The notes: generated from the sequence alone by a model not told the origin. 64,000 nucleotides of DNA from Methylomonas fluvii (GCF_014850975.1 NZ_JACXST010000001.1:1612001-1676000), one strand, 5' to 3'. Numbered from the stretch's first letter, positions 38,266 through 48,250 are shown. Numbers and translations are program-made.

Positions 38266-39345
38266 TCAGGTGTTCAATGCTGCCAGCGCCTGTTCCGGCC
38301 GGATTTCCGTCAAGCAGCGAGTATGCCCCAACGGACACTCACGCTTAAAGCACGGCGAACAATCCAGGCGTAAATCCAGAATCTTCGCTTTGGGATGCAG
38401 CGGCGGGGTAAAGCCAGGGTCGGAAGAGCCATAAACCGCGATCAGTTTTTTATCCAATGCGGCAGCGACGTGCATCAGGCCGGAATCGTTGCTGACGACC
38501 GCGTCAGCCAAGGACAGCAAGTCCACCGCGTCAGCCAGCGAGGTAATGCCGGCGAAGTTACGGCAAATACCGCCCGATAAATCATTGATTTGCTCGGCAA
38601 CGGCTTTATCCTTATCGGAACCGAATAGCCAGATTTGCCAGCCTTGTTCTTCCATTTGCCTAGCTATGGCGGCATAATGCTCGCTTGGCCAGCGCTTGGC
38701 CGGGCCGTACTCCGCGCCGGGGCACAGGGCCAGGATTTTGCTGACGATAGGCCGCAATTCACCCGAACCCTCAAGTAGAGCGCTGGGGTGGGGGATTTCG
38801 ATTAAATCCGCACCGGTAATCTCGAATTTTTTGCAGACGTTTAATTGTTGCTCGATTGTGATCGCCAGCTTCGGAACTTTGTAAGTTGGCGGCTGAGGCG
38901 CATCGTTCGGCAAACCCAGCGCCACGAAGCGTTGCACTGTCATGGTCAGCACGGTCTTATCCAGCTTGCGCACGTCGTTCAACAGGCCGCGGCGTAGTTC
39001 GCCGAGAAAACCGGTACGTTTGGGAATATGCGCAAAGAACGGAATAACGGCCGATTTCCAGGAGTTGGGCAGCACAATCGCCTGATCGTAATGCTGGCTT
39101 TGCAATTCCCGGCCTATGCGGATCCGCCCCCGCAAATCAAACTGCCCGTGGCCCAGCGGCATCGTCAGGCCTTTATGCACTTCCGGCATGCGCTCCAACA
39201 GAGGCAAGGACCAAGCCGGGGCCAGCACGTCGATCAGGCAGTCGGGATGTTGTTGCTTGAGGGTGATGAACAGGCTTTGCGCCATCACCATGTCGCCGAC
39301 CCAGGATGGGCCGACGACCAGGATTTTATAAGCTTGTTCCGTCAC
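38266..39345 (-). CDS. waaF: LPS heptosyltransferase II WaaF
   Basis: A 359-aa GT9 glycosyltransferase adding the second heptose of the LPS inner core. WaaF hallmarks: ILVVGPSWVGDMVMAQSLFITLKQ at the N-terminus, PKRTGFLGELRRGLLNDVRKLD, CPGAEYGPAKRWP, and the donor motif VSNDSGLMHVAAALDKKLIAVYGSSDPGFTPP, with a Cys-rich tail (LDCSPCFKRECPLGHTRC) also usual. Its ATG directly abuts the ilvE stop (39345/39346), so ilvE, waaF and waaC form one transcript. Confidence 0.93.
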   Translation of the reverse strand: MTEQAYKILVVGPSWVGDMVMAQSLFITLKQQHPDCLIDVLAPAWSLPLLERMPEVHKGLTMPLGHGQFDLRGRIRIGRELQSQHYDQAIVLPNSWKSAVIPFFAHIPKRTGFLGELRRGLLNDVRKLDKTVLTMTVQRFVALGLPNDAPQPPTYKVPKLAITIEQQLNVCKKFEITGADLIEIPHPSALLEGSGELRPIVSKILALCPGAEYGPAKRWPSEHYAAIARQMEEQGWQIWLFGSDKDKAVAEQINDLSGGICRNFAGITSLADAVDLLSLADAVVSNDSGLMHVAAALDKKLIAVYGSSDPGFTPPLHPKAKILDLRLDCSPCFKRECPLGHTRCLTEIRPEQALAALNT

Positions 39346-40272
39346 TTAAGAAACGAGTGTCAGCCATTCCTTATGGTCGGCGCGGCGGCCTTGGACGTAG
39401 TCGAAATACAGGGCTTGCAGCTTTTCGGTGATAGGGCCGCGGCTGCCGGAACCGATGTCGCGGTTATCGTATTGGCGAATCGGCGTGACTTCGGCGGCGG
39501 AACCGGTGAAGAACGCTTCGTCGGCAACATACACTTCGTCGCGGGTGATACGTTTTTCGATGATTTCGTAGCCTTGTTCGCGGGCGATGGTGATTAAGGT
39601 GTCGCGGGTGATGCCTTCCAAAGCCGAGGTGGTTTCCGGCGTGTAAATTTTGCCGTTACGAACGATGAATAAGTTTTCGCCGCTGCCTTCCGCGCAAAAA
39701 CCTTCGTGGTCCAATAGCAAGGCTTCGTCGTAACCAGTGGACAGTGCTTCTTGCAGGGCCAGGATGGAATTGATGTAGTTGCCGTTGGCCTTGGCTTTAC
39801 ACATCGTACTGTTGACGTGGTTGCGGGTGTAAGACGAGGTACGGATGCGGATGCCTTTTTCCATGTTTTCCGCGCCCAAATAAGCGCCCCAAGTCCAGGC
39901 TGCGACCATGACGTGGACTTTCAGGTTATCGGCGCGCAAGCCCATGCCTTCGGAGCCGAAGAACACCATGCTGCGGATGTAGGCACTGTCGAGATTGTTT
40001 TTGGCGACGGCATCGCGATGCGCCTGGTTGATCTCTTCTTTAGAGAAAGGCATTTTCATGTTCATGATATGCGCGGAGCGGAACAGACGGTCGGTGTGTT
40101 CGGCCAATTTGAAAATCGCTGTGCCGGCATCGGTTTTATACGCGCGCAAACCTTCGAAGACGCCGCAGCCGTAATGCAGCGTATGAGTCAAGACGTGGAC
40201 TTTTGCATCGCGCCAATCAACCCATTTCCCGTCTAGCCAAATCAACCCGTCTCTATCATCCATCGTTGCCAT
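39346..40272 (-). CDS. ilvE: Branched-chain amino acid aminotransferase IlvE
   Basis: A 308-aa fold-type IV PLP enzyme that transaminates the keto acids of leucine, isoleucine and valine. Length matches E. coli IlvE (309). Recognisable: GLIWLDGKWVDWRDAKVHVLTHTLHYGCGVFEGLRAY, the PLP-lysine region CKAKANGNYINS near residue 160, and LLLDHEGFCAEGSGENLFIVRNGKIYTP with the phosphate-binding TSALEGITRDT. First gene of the ilvE-waaF-waaC unit. The ATG at 40272 has AGG nine bases upstream. Confidence 0.94.
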   Translation of the reverse strand: MATMDDRDGLIWLDGKWVDWRDAKVHVLTHTLHYGCGVFEGLRAYKTDAGTAIFKLAEHTDRLFRSAHIMNMKMPFSKEEINQAHRDAVAKNNLDSAYIRSMVFFGSEGMGLRADNLKVHVMVAAWTWGAYLGAENMEKGIRIRTSSYTRNHVNSTMCKAKANGNYINSILALQEALSTGYDEALLLDHEGFCAEGSGENLFIVRNGKIYTPETTSALEGITRDTLITIAREQGYEIIEKRITRDEVYVADEAFFTGSAAEVTPIRQYDNRDIGSGSRGPITEKLQALYFDYVQGRRADHKEWLTLVS

Positions 40273-40635
40273 TATCTGAACCTGTTTTGTTTAGTGATTA
40301 TTGCTGCGCCGCGTCGGCTTAAAAGTGACGGAAATTGTACTATAAAGCGCTCTCCGGCAATACCGGCTGCGCAGAAGTCCTGATTTTGGTGTGAGAATGA
40401 GTTTGGCGGCTTGTGAGTGATTGGCTGTATGCGCCGGTGAAATAATTCACTGATTCCTCGTGGCATAGGCTACCGACGGCGAGTGCTGTTTGCGATAAAT
40501 TAAACTCAGCGTCAATTTTTAGCTGTTGCCAGATGTTAGAAAAATCTTATGAATATGATTTTTAAAGGCTTTTGTTAATTGGCGTCACTTATGCTCAAGA
40601 TTTATTAGTCAAATCGGCAGATTCGGGAGAGCGTC
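40273..40635. other. Intergenic region without a recognised gene
   Basis: About 360 bases between divergent ilvE and the small gene at 40636. AT-rich near 40500-40610. No tRNA, hairpin of note or credible ORF; both promoters presumably lie here. Confidence 0.4.
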
Positions 40636-40845
40636 ATGGAAACAAGCAATGAAGTCAACGAAATCAGCACCCTGCGTATCGTATTTATCGAAACGTTAAG
40701 CAGGCAGTTTATCGCCATCACCGGTTGCGGCATTTATGTGTACCTCAATCCGCTGACGATTAACGAATTGTTCAACCGCTATTTAAACAGCAGCGTGCCT
40801 ATCAATGTGTTTGCCAGGCAATGCGTTAGAAATATAGTGGCTTAA
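40636..40845 (+). CDS. Small hypothetical protein
   Basis: 69 aa starting at an ATG with a good GGGAGAG box eight bases upstream. The sequence has a mixed alpha/beta texture (LRIVFIETLSRQFIAITGCGIYVYLNPLTINELF) and no signal peptide. I recognise no family. It is isolated between ilvE and the ABC exporter. The ribosome site and amino-acid composition favour a real gene. Confidence 0.5.
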   Translation: METSNEVNEISTLRIVFIETLSRQFIAITGCGIYVYLNPLTINELFNRYLNSSVPINVFARQCVRNIVA

Positions 40846-40907
40846 TGTTGCGTAGCCGACCCGGACGACTAGCGTCGTCCAGGACGTTTTTTAATCAAAT
40901 AGCGTCG

Positions 40908-42293
40908 TCAGGCTTTGGCAAAGCGCCGGCGTGAGCCGAAGAGTACCGCCAACAACAGCAACGCCAGCCCCGCTTGTCCGGCAATCAAGCTTAGACACGC
41001 CGCCGGGTTTGCCGGATGCGCAAATGCAAAGCGCGGCTGATCGTGACTGAGTTCATCGCCCCAAGCGTTATCGCTCATGATCTTAGGGACGAAATAGTCG
41101 CGCCATTGATCTTCAAAGTGATTGACCGCCTGAATATATTCGGCATAGCGCGGCGCGTCGATACCGGCAAGCCTATCCGCCATTTGCACGGCCGCCAGCG
41201 CCGGCGACAGCCAGGACCACGCTTCCAAAAACTCGAATTGCGCCTGGCGGACGCTGTCGAAGCGGTACATCACCGGTCTGATCTGTTGATCCAGAATCAG
41301 ACCGGCCGGCAAACCGGTAATTTCGCGCGGTAACTCTTTGCCGGTTTGCGGCAGCTTCAGGTCGGGATGATTGCTATACCACTGCGCCAGCAGCGCTTGG
41401 CGTTGTTGGCTGTTTTGCTCCTGAAACTGGCGGACGGCGATGATGCTATCCAGCCGGGAAGGCATCGGCGCGTGCCGGTCGGCCGTCCAGGCCAGCAAGG
41501 CCGGGCCGGCAAAGGTCAATAGCAACCAGACGCCCAGCATGCCGATGGCCGCCGCCCCTGAAGAGAAGGGCAGCAGCAGAAACAAGCCGGCGATACCAAA
41601 CCACACCAGTGTGTACAGGCCGGCGAACGCCAGCCAATAAGCCAGCGTTTCCAGGCTAAATGCCGGATCCAGACATAGCGCCAGTAGCGAACTGCTGAAA
41701 ACCGCCAATACCACCACGCTATACCGCACGCTAAGCGCCGCACACACCAAGCGCCAGGGTGCCGACATTTGCGTGCAGACCAAGCGCCAGACCCCGCTCT
41801 CCCTGTCTTCCTGCACCAGGCCGTAGCTCAAGGCAATCACCATCAGCGGCGTCAGTAGCGCGAACACGGTGGCAAAATCCAGCATGCCCAACTCATGCAG
41901 CATCGGGTTGAACAACTGATCGCTGTTACGGCCGTCGGAATGGCGGCTGCGGGTGGAGATTTTGATGCCGGTGCTTAAAAAATCCAGTTGCCGCACGCTC
42001 AAGGCCAAACCGCTCAGGGCGGGCAGCCGCAACGGCGGCGCGGCGGCGCTGGCGGCAAAGGCATTGGCTTTGGGTGTGTGGTCCGCCGCTTTCGGGGCGT
42101 CATGCATCTCCGCTTGATTGGCCATGGCGTTGACGGTCTGCGGCGCTGCTGGCGCGTGCTGACGGAATTCGCGCGCGGCCAAACCCGACCAGACGGCGCT
42201 AGCCAGCATCACCAGCAGAAATAATCCAGTCACCAACAGGTTTAAGCGGTTGCGTTTAAAACGCAGCCATTCGATGGCGATTAATTGCATCAT
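40908..42293 (-). CDS. ABC-2 type exporter permease (DUF3526-like), distal subunit
   Basis: A 461-aa membrane protein with a first helix near the N-terminus (LLVTGLFLLVMLASAVW), a long periplasmic insert (~40-140, A and P rich) and five or more helices (~150-310, then one at the C-terminus), ending in RRRFAKA. The start ATGATG at 42293 overlaps the stop of the preceding permease and has GGAGG eight bases before it; the 18 extra codons upstream are not used. It pairs with the homologous permease and the ATPase upstream as a three-gene exporter. Confidence 0.82.
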   Translation of the reverse strand: MMQLIAIEWLRFKRNRLNLLVTGLFLLVMLASAVWSGLAAREFRQHAPAAPQTVNAMANQAEMHDAPKAADHTPKANAFAASAAAPPLRLPALSGLALSVRQLDFLSTGIKISTRSRHSDGRNSDQLFNPMLHELGMLDFATVFALLTPLMVIALSYGLVQEDRESGVWRLVCTQMSAPWRLVCAALSVRYSVVVLAVFSSSLLALCLDPAFSLETLAYWLAFAGLYTLVWFGIAGLFLLLPFSSGAAAIGMLGVWLLLTFAGPALLAWTADRHAPMPSRLDSIIAVRQFQEQNSQQRQALLAQWYSNHPDLKLPQTGKELPREITGLPAGLILDQQIRPVMYRFDSVRQAQFEFLEAWSWLSPALAAVQMADRLAGIDAPRYAEYIQAVNHFEDQWRDYFVPKIMSDNAWGDELSHDQPRFAFAHPANPAACLSLIAGQAGLALLLLAVLFGSRRRFAKA

Positions 42294-43702
42294 GGCACCA
42301 GCCTCCGTGCGGAAAGACTCAATAAACCAACAGACAAACTCAGCCACAGCAATAACACCAAAAGATCCAGTTCGGCGGCCTGCAAGGCAAAACCGATGTC
42401 CGGCGCCTGATAACTAAAATCCGCCACGCTACGCCAATCGGCCTCAGCGCCGGTGGCCTTGCGCTCTGTACCATGGCTGCGTTCGCGGTCCCAGTCTTCG
42501 GTCAGGTTGATAAAATAGTGCCGATATTGTTCGGCGGCGTCTTCAAAATGCCGTTGATGGCTCAAATCCATACCGGCCAAGGTCATGGATAAAGACCGTA
42601 GCGCCAGACTGGGGCCCAGCCAGGACGCCATATGGCTCAAGTGTTGTTGTTTAATAAAGTTATCGCGCAAGGCGTCGAAATGCAGCGCGTGCACCTTAAC
42701 GGAATAGGCATCGTTATGCTGACGATTTAAGGACACGAACCCGACCGGCAAATCTTCCTTGCGGGACACCCCGTATTGCGCCAACACTTGCGCTTCGAAG
42801 GCCTTGGCGCGTTGCTCATGGTCGCCGTCGTGCTCCAGGCCGTGGTCGATGTCGTCCTTGATCTCACGCCAAAACTCGCTGGCGCTGGGGTTGGGAGCCA
42901 GCATTTCCGCAGCCACGGCGCCCAAGCGCGGGGCGATAAACACGCTGGCTAACCAAAAGCCCAGCAGGCAAAACAAGGCCGTGCGGCTGGTGTTGAAAGA
43001 CGCGGACGCAGCGATGGCGACTGCGGCGAAGATGCCGTAATACAGATTTAACAGCAGCAGCAACACCAGCAGGCGCAGCACGTCATCCAGGGTAAACGCG
43101 AAGTTGCCCAGTAGTATCGCGGCGGCTACCAACAGCGCCGGTGCCAAGACCAGGGCAAACGCGCTCAGCAAGCCCAGCAATTTGCCGAATAACAGCTGGC
43201 CGGCGTTCACTCCCAAACTGTGCAACATTCGCAAGGTGCCGGATTCTCGCTCCTGGCTGACGGCGTTAAAGGTCAAGGCCACGATCAACAGCGGTAACAG
43301 CGCAGTCAGCACAAAACTGGTCGTGGCTTGACCGAAACGGCCGGCCAGCACTTGATCCGCCGCCGGGCTGAATCGGGTCAGGTTGCGCTTATGCGGCTCC
43401 AGCCATAACGACTGGCCGATATAGGGCCGCAAGCCCGGATCCAGGGCCGCCACCGGCGTGTCCGGCTTAAACACGTAGATGCCGTAATGCGCGGCGGAGT
43501 GCGGGTTTTTCACGCTCTGGGTATTCCATTGTTCCTTGGCGGTGGTGCCTACGCGGTGCTTTTCAGCGCGCAATTGCTGCAATTCGTAGGCTGACGCCAG
43601 AAAAAAACCCACAAACAATAGCAACAGGGCAATCCCTAAGGTCAGTAAGCGGCCGTCGCGCAGTGTGGCGAGAAACTCCTTGCGAATGATGGTTTTGATC
43701 AT
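42290..43702 (-). CDS. ABC-2 type exporter permease (DUF3526-like), proximal subunit
   Basis: A 470-aa permease, paralogous in plan to the next gene: N-terminal helix (GIALLLLFVGFFLASAYEL), periplasmic domain, helices from ~residue 130 (FVLTALLPLLIVALTF, VSQERESGTLRMLHSLG as the coupling segment), further helices to ~270, a second extracytoplasmic region and a C-terminal helix. The start overlaps the end of the ATPase gene by four bases. Substrate unknown; such ATPase plus two-permease sets often export lipids, peptides or metal ligands. Confidence 0.82.
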   Translation of the reverse strand: MIKTIIRKEFLATLRDGRLLTLGIALLLLFVGFFLASAYELQQLRAEKHRVGTTAKEQWNTQSVKNPHSAAHYGIYVFKPDTPVAALDPGLRPYIGQSLWLEPHKRNLTRFSPAADQVLAGRFGQATTSFVLTALLPLLIVALTFNAVSQERESGTLRMLHSLGVNAGQLLFGKLLGLLSAFALVLAPALLVAAAILLGNFAFTLDDVLRLLVLLLLLNLYYGIFAAVAIAASASFNTSRTALFCLLGFWLASVFIAPRLGAVAAEMLAPNPSASEFWREIKDDIDHGLEHDGDHEQRAKAFEAQVLAQYGVSRKEDLPVGFVSLNRQHNDAYSVKVHALHFDALRDNFIKQQHLSHMASWLGPSLALRSLSMTLAGMDLSHQRHFEDAAEQYRHYFINLTEDWDRERSHGTERKATGAEADWRSVADFSYQAPDIGFALQAAELDLLVLLLWLSLSVGLLSLSARRLVP

Positions 43703-44424
43703 GCCAACCCCCGGGCATGCGCCAGATATTTTTGCTCCAGTTCGTCGTGTTGTACGGTGTGGGCGTCGAATTCTTCCACCAGCCGGCCGCTTTTCATGAT
43801 GCCGATGCGGTCGGCGACTTGCTTGGCGTTGAACAAATCATGGGTGGCCATCAACACCGCCATGCCGTGATCGGCGGCGGCGCGGATGCGTTGGGCAAAG
43901 TCGTTGGCCGCGCTCGGGTCCAGGCCGGAGGTCGGCTCGTCCAGCAACATGGCCTTCGCCTGTTTCGCCGAGGCAATCGCCAAGCCCACTTTTTGCCGCA
44001 TACCCTTGGAATAAGCCGCCACCCGTTTGCCGTGGGCATCGGCTTGCAGGCCGCTGTCCAATAACAAACGACGGGCTTGCTCGTCATGTAAGCGAATATT
44101 GGCCAGTGCGCAGAAATATGTCAGGTTTTCCAAGCCGCTCATTACCTCGTATAGCGCGACGTTTTCCGGTAGATAGGCCAATTTCGTTCGCACCAGATCG
44201 GGATTGGTGTGCGGCGATTCGCCTTCGATCAGCACTTGCCCGCTGCTGGGTTGGTTGAAGGTCAAAAACGTGCTGATGGTCGTGGACTTGCCGGCACCAT
44301 TGCCACCCAGCAGCGCGTAAACGCAGCCCTTGGGAATATGTAAATTTAAATTCTCGACCGCACGGTGTTGTCGGTACTCAACAACCAGGTTTTGGGCGGC
44401 CAATACGGGGGACTCAGCGTTCAT
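43699..44424 (-). CDS. ABC transporter ATP-binding protein
   Basis: A 241-aa ABC ATPase: Walker A LLGGNGAGKSTTIS near residue 40, Q-loop region, signature YSKGMRQKVGLA, Walker B AMLLDEPTSGLDPSA and the H-loop ATHD. The start at 44424 (MNAESPVLAAQNLVVEYR) is where family homology begins; the open frame runs 50 codons further upstream. It overlaps the first permease gene, so the three genes are one coupled operon. Confidence 0.9.
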   Translation of the reverse strand: MNAESPVLAAQNLVVEYRQHRAVENLNLHIPKGCVYALLGGNGAGKSTTISTFLTFNQPSSGQVLIEGESPHTNPDLVRTKLAYLPENVALYEVMSGLENLTYFCALANIRLHDEQARRLLLDSGLQADAHGKRVAAYSKGMRQKVGLAIASAKQAKAMLLDEPTSGLDPSAANDFAQRIRAAADHGMAVLMATHDLFNAKQVADRIGIMKSGRLVEEFDAHTVQHDELEQKYLAHARGLA

Positions 44425-44682
44425 ATAAGGTGTTTGGTTTAAGGTGAATGATTTGCGGCGGTCAGTTGTATAGGCTGCCGCCGCGCCCGGCATGCTCAGT
44501 ATTTTAACGGTAGACTGACGTAATAGGTGCGTTAGGCCAATGGGATATTTTCCTGGATGTACTGATCGGGGCATTGTTGATAGCCGTTGATACAGTGCAT
44601 TTTTCTGGTGAATGAGACCTCAGCAATCTTAAAGCGATAGGCTTCGGCGAAGTAGTAACGGAAATTCCAGAGGTAATCGCGC

Positions 44683-44728
44683 GTTCTCAGAGAATGAAAA
44701 AGCCGATTGGTACTCGGCGTCTGAGAAC
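44683..44728. repeat. Two-tier stem-loop at the left edge of the AT-rich island
   Basis: Outer arms GTTCTCAGA (44683-44691)/TCTGAGAAC (44720-44728) enclose inner arms GCCGA (44702-44706)/TCGGC (44714-44718). It lies between the ABC ATPase gene and the 3' end of the large island gene. The surrounding 44425-44893 holds no credible gene. It could be a terminator-like structure without a T run, or a trace of an insertion boundary. Confidence 0.5.
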
Positions 44729-44893
44729 CCGAGTAGGAGGCCTGTTTGTCAAGCCAATTGCGCGCTATTTGATTTGTTTATGAATCGATAGTAAATGATC
44801 GTTATCAACCCATTGCGATCATTGGCGTTGTTGGTTCTGCCAATAGAAGCCGTATCGTTCGCGATTGGTGCTCCAAACTTTGCGAGGTACGTC

Positions 44894-47800
44894 CTACGCC
44901 CCTTCCTCAATCCCAGATGAGAACTTGTTATATTCTTCCTTAATACACGTGTTAATTTTTGCAAAGTCCATAAAATGACCTGTTATGAACACTGACGCCA
45001 TCGCTCGAATCACTTGGAACATTGGTGGGATCACGCTAAATCTTACAAATAACCTGCATAACAGCATTGCTAATTTTCGTTCCGCTATGTCTACGTCATT
45101 ACATTGCATCGAAACATAGCAACAAGCATTGAATACTCTTTCCGCATAACCGTTATTTCTGGGGTTATGGATTCTAAGCCCTCTCAGAATATCCCCATCC
45201 AAATATGCTTTTTCCAAAACAGGAACAAGTAATTCGAACAGCGTGGCAACTGCTGTTTCAGTATCGGGAAAGGCTTTAAGATGAAGGTTAAGTATTTTTG
45301 CTAAGAAGTAATGGGCATGTTCATCATCGGAAAAACTGAGCAATCTCAAATCGTTATAACTTAAAGCATAGGGAATGATTTGCTCGGCGTACAAATACAA
45401 ACCGTCTTTCTTTTGTTCAAAAGCAACCGAGTTTCCGAGTTCAATAAAATATTTTACAGCATTAGCTTGCTTATATCCTGATTCTTTAATGCAATGAGCG
45501 AAAACTTCGTCAATACAGAGCCAAGGAATATTGTTGCTAATTGATAAGCAAGCGCTTGAATATACAGAAACGTCGACAATGTCTTGAATAGAAAGCATCA
45601 ATGATGGCATATCTACTACGTTAGGTTTGATAACTTCTGCCTTATCAATAATTAGGTGTAATGCCTTTTCAATATCCTCAGTGGATTGTCTTATATCATC
45701 AGCCGTTACTCTCCATAGTCCTCCACCAGGCATTGCACCTACTGATAAATAATCCTCACGACTTATCTCTGCCAACCATTGCTCAACAGCCATCTTGGTT
45801 TCTTGAGTAATAACAAAATCAATCGACGTATGGTTAATGCTATAAGCGAGCCCAGTAATGGCAAGGTAAGTTATCGCATAAACATCAAGTATGATTTCAA
45901 CAGCCTCTTCTTCGCCAAAATTGGGCATAAAGCACGGAACTGATTTTTTTGTTGTTAATTGTTCCAGCGCTGCTTTGAAGGGATGATTGCGATTTAAAAT
46001 ACGCCCCTTACAAAACAAAGGGATTTTCGAATTATTGAAAATATTATCATCTCTATTTTTAGGCAATTTACGCTCAAGAAGAGCAAGCAATTCATCAGGA
46101 TCATCCGGTGCTTTTAATGCAAAGAAACAATCACTTCCATCATTTTGCGTATCTCGTAATTCTAATGATATTTGAATGGCAGCAACATAAGGAGGCAATC
46201 GCTCAAGCAATGTTAAATCGTACATTCCATGTTGTTTAGTCTCACCTACTTTCATTTGGTAAAGAGTACTGCCTAGCTCAGAATTAACATTTAGCAAGCA
46301 TTGATGATTGACAGCTACTTCATTCACTAACAATCTAGTTAATTCTTCATTATCTTTTTTAAATCTTACGCCAATAGCACAATCACCGACTCTTTCATGT
46401 GTTGGTATTATATTAACATTGACAAAAATGAGGCTAAAATAGAAGTTAGTTAGTTCTGTCGCGCAGGAACTTGGGGATTTAATAAACCAAGAAAGAATTA
46501 TGTTTTCTGCTCTAGTAAAGCCTCCTGTTTTGGCGATTTCTATCAATAAATCCAAAGCCATATTTGATTTTTGGAGTAAAAGATCGTCTGGAAGATATTT
46601 TAAAATCGATGCTAAATCGCAATCCGATATTGACAGCTTTCGATGTAAATATATCAGAAAATGCCACGCATCCAATAACTTGGAATTAATTTTTATGGCT
46701 TCTTCAATGGCTTTTATGGCACTAGGATAATCATTCTGTTGTTCAAATAGCCGAGCTTGAACTTGCCAGACTAAACTATTCCATTCAGCTTGATTGATAT
46801 TTGAAAGTACGAAAGAAAGTGTTGCCATTTGCTGGCTAACGAGCAATGCTTTTAAGTAAGACTCAACGATGGGCGAAGCCCATAAATCAGATACGGGCAG
46901 TATGAAATTGATTAAATCACAAGCAATGACAGAAAGTTTTGGGTGCGATATTAATCGTTCAGTTATTTCGAGTAGAGGGACGGGGTGAAGACAAGTTAGC
47001 TTTTCTTTATACTGTTCAATAATTTTTTCAGATTGAAGAACGATCTCTTCAGCTTTTTCACTATTATCAGGATGTTTTTTATTGGGCAGGGTAAGAAGTA
47101 GCAATTTAAGACGATTAAAGTCCATAACTATATCTTCTTCCCCTATGATTTTCCCGCCAGAATCAACCCATTTTCCCAAGCTTTTAGAATCAGAGAAAAG
47201 GCTAGCAATTACAAAATCATCATTGGAAATTTCTTTTTTAGAGAATATGTCATTTAATAATTCGGTGCGATAGCGTATATCGCCATGAGCTTTATTGCAT
47301 TTAGACTGAAGATCATCTGTATTATATATATTGACTGGACGAAGAAGAGCCGCTACTTCAGGACGGACTTTTTCAACTTCCTCAATATACTTCAAACAAA
47401 TATCATTTAGCTCCTTGTGCTCACCTTGTAAGTTATACCAATACGGCGCAGCAATATTAAATAGTCTTGAATCCCCCCCTTTTGATTCATTTATCAAAAG
47501 AACAACTTCGTCAACTAACTTTATGACTTCTGCTTTTAAGGTTGAGCTGATAATCCAGAAGTGTTTGTTTCTAAGTTTTATATCAAGATGACAAGCGGTG
47601 GCGAACAGCAATAAAACTTTGCTATTGAAAGATGGGAATATCTCATTTAGACGGTTAGCAATAGTTAATGATAGTTCAAACTGCTGTGTTCTAAATGCCC
47701 CACGAATAAGGCCATTAAGCTGGCTTTCGTCCAGATCAATCCGATTTTCTTCATACGCTTTCGCCAATTCCTCAGACGTTGCAACAAATTCATAAAAGGC

Positions 47801-48247
47801 TTCTTGAGAGTAGGAATTGGGCGAGTCAACTTGAAAATAACGCTCTCTAGCATCATCAACTCGGTTATTTTTTGCATCCAGCCGGATTAGCGTAGCTAAA
47901 CATAAATCCCGGAAGACACTATCAGTTGAGCTTTTGAATATTGAAAGTAGCGAGCTATAAACTTTAGGCCTTTCATCATCTTGAAGTAAATTCAGCTGAA
48001 TAGAAAGCATATCAAGGATAGCTTCGCTATTGGAATCCAGATCAGTAGCCTTAAGTGTTTCTAAACGAATTTTTGCAACATCCTGCTTTCTTTCACGGAT
48101 ACTGGAAAGTATTAGCTCAATCGGTTTTCGAAGTACTTCTGGCGCAAGCTTTTGATAGATAGTTATATATTTATCTCTACCAACATTATCGCCATCGCCA
48201 GTAGCATTTTGGTAAACAGAGGAATTACTTTTTGTCATTAAACCCAT
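44894..48247 (-). CDS. Large helical-repeat protein with PIN-like domain (GapS6b-like candidate)
   Basis: A 1117-aa soluble protein. The N-terminus carries a GDGDNVGRDKY motif at residues ~17-27. Residues ~40-600 are helical with TPR-like repeats (for example NDYPSAIKAIEEAIKINSKLLDAWHFL near 505-533). Residues ~615-710 are beta-rich (VGDCAIGVRFKKD, TLYQMKVGETKQHG) and may be a GreA/B-C-like fold. Residues ~783-935 look PIN-like: D788 in IILDVYAITYLAI, then D892 in DVSVYSSACL and D913 in IPWLCIDE, in the spacing expected of acidic PIN ligands. A TPR/GreAB-C/PIN layout has been described for prokaryotic conflict systems, and the pair with the next-upstream gene resembles GAPS6, both from memory. 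The DNA is markedly AT-rich relative to its surroundings. PIN assignment is by eye. Confidence 0.7.
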   Translation of the reverse strand: MGLMTKSNSSVYQNATGDGDNVGRDKYITIYQKLAPEVLRKPIELILSSIRERKQDVAKIRLETLKATDLDSNSEAILDMLSIQLNLLQDDERPKVYSSLLSIFKSSTDSVFRDLCLATLIRLDAKNNRVDDARERYFQVDSPNSYSQEAFYEFVATSEELAKAYEENRIDLDESQLNGLIRGAFRTQQFELSLTIANRLNEIFPSFNSKVLLLFATACHLDIKLRNKHFWIISSTLKAEVIKLVDEVVLLINESKGGDSRLFNIAAPYWYNLQGEHKELNDICLKYIEEVEKVRPEVAALLRPVNIYNTDDLQSKCNKAHGDIRYRTELLNDIFSKKEISNDDFVIASLFSDSKSLGKWVDSGGKIIGEEDIVMDFNRLKLLLLTLPNKKHPDNSEKAEEIVLQSEKIIEQYKEKLTCLHPVPLLEITERLISHPKLSVIACDLINFILPVSDLWASPIVESYLKALLVSQQMATLSFVLSNINQAEWNSLVWQVQARLFEQQNDYPSAIKAIEEAIKINSKLLDAWHFLIYLHRKLSISDCDLASILKYLPDDLLLQKSNMALDLLIEIAKTGGFTRAENIILSWFIKSPSSCATELTNFYFSLIFVNVNIIPTHERVGDCAIGVRFKKDNEELTRLLVNEVAVNHQCLLNVNSELGSTLYQMKVGETKQHGMYDLTLLERLPPYVAAIQISLELRDTQNDGSDCFFALKAPDDPDELLALLERKLPKNRDDNIFNNSKIPLFCKGRILNRNHPFKAALEQLTTKKSVPCFMPNFGEEEAVEIILDVYAITYLAITGLAYSINHTSIDFVITQETKMAVEQWLAEISREDYLSVGAMPGGGLWRVTADDIRQSTEDIEKALHLIIDKAEVIKPNVVDMPSLMLSIQDIVDVSVYSSACLSISNNIPWLCIDEVFAHCIKESGYKQANAVKYFIELGNSVAFEQKKDGLYLYAEQIIPYALSYNDLRLLSFSDDEHAHYFLAKILNLHLKAFPDTETAVATLFELLVPVLEKAYLDGDILRGLRIHNPRNNGYAERVFNACCYVSMQCNDVDIAERKLAMLLCRLFVRFSVIPPMFQVIRAMASVFITGHFMDFAKINTCIKEEYNKFSSGIEEGA

Positions 48248-48250
48248 AGC

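Noticed and set aside
40272-40466. 64-codon minus-strand frame upstream of ilvE
   Set aside because: It overlaps the ilvE leader and promoter region and lacks a ribosome site and any family resemblance.
44749-44964. 71-codon frame overlapping the 3' end of the large island gene
   Set aside because: It overlaps a well-supported gene, has no ribosome site and no family resemblance.
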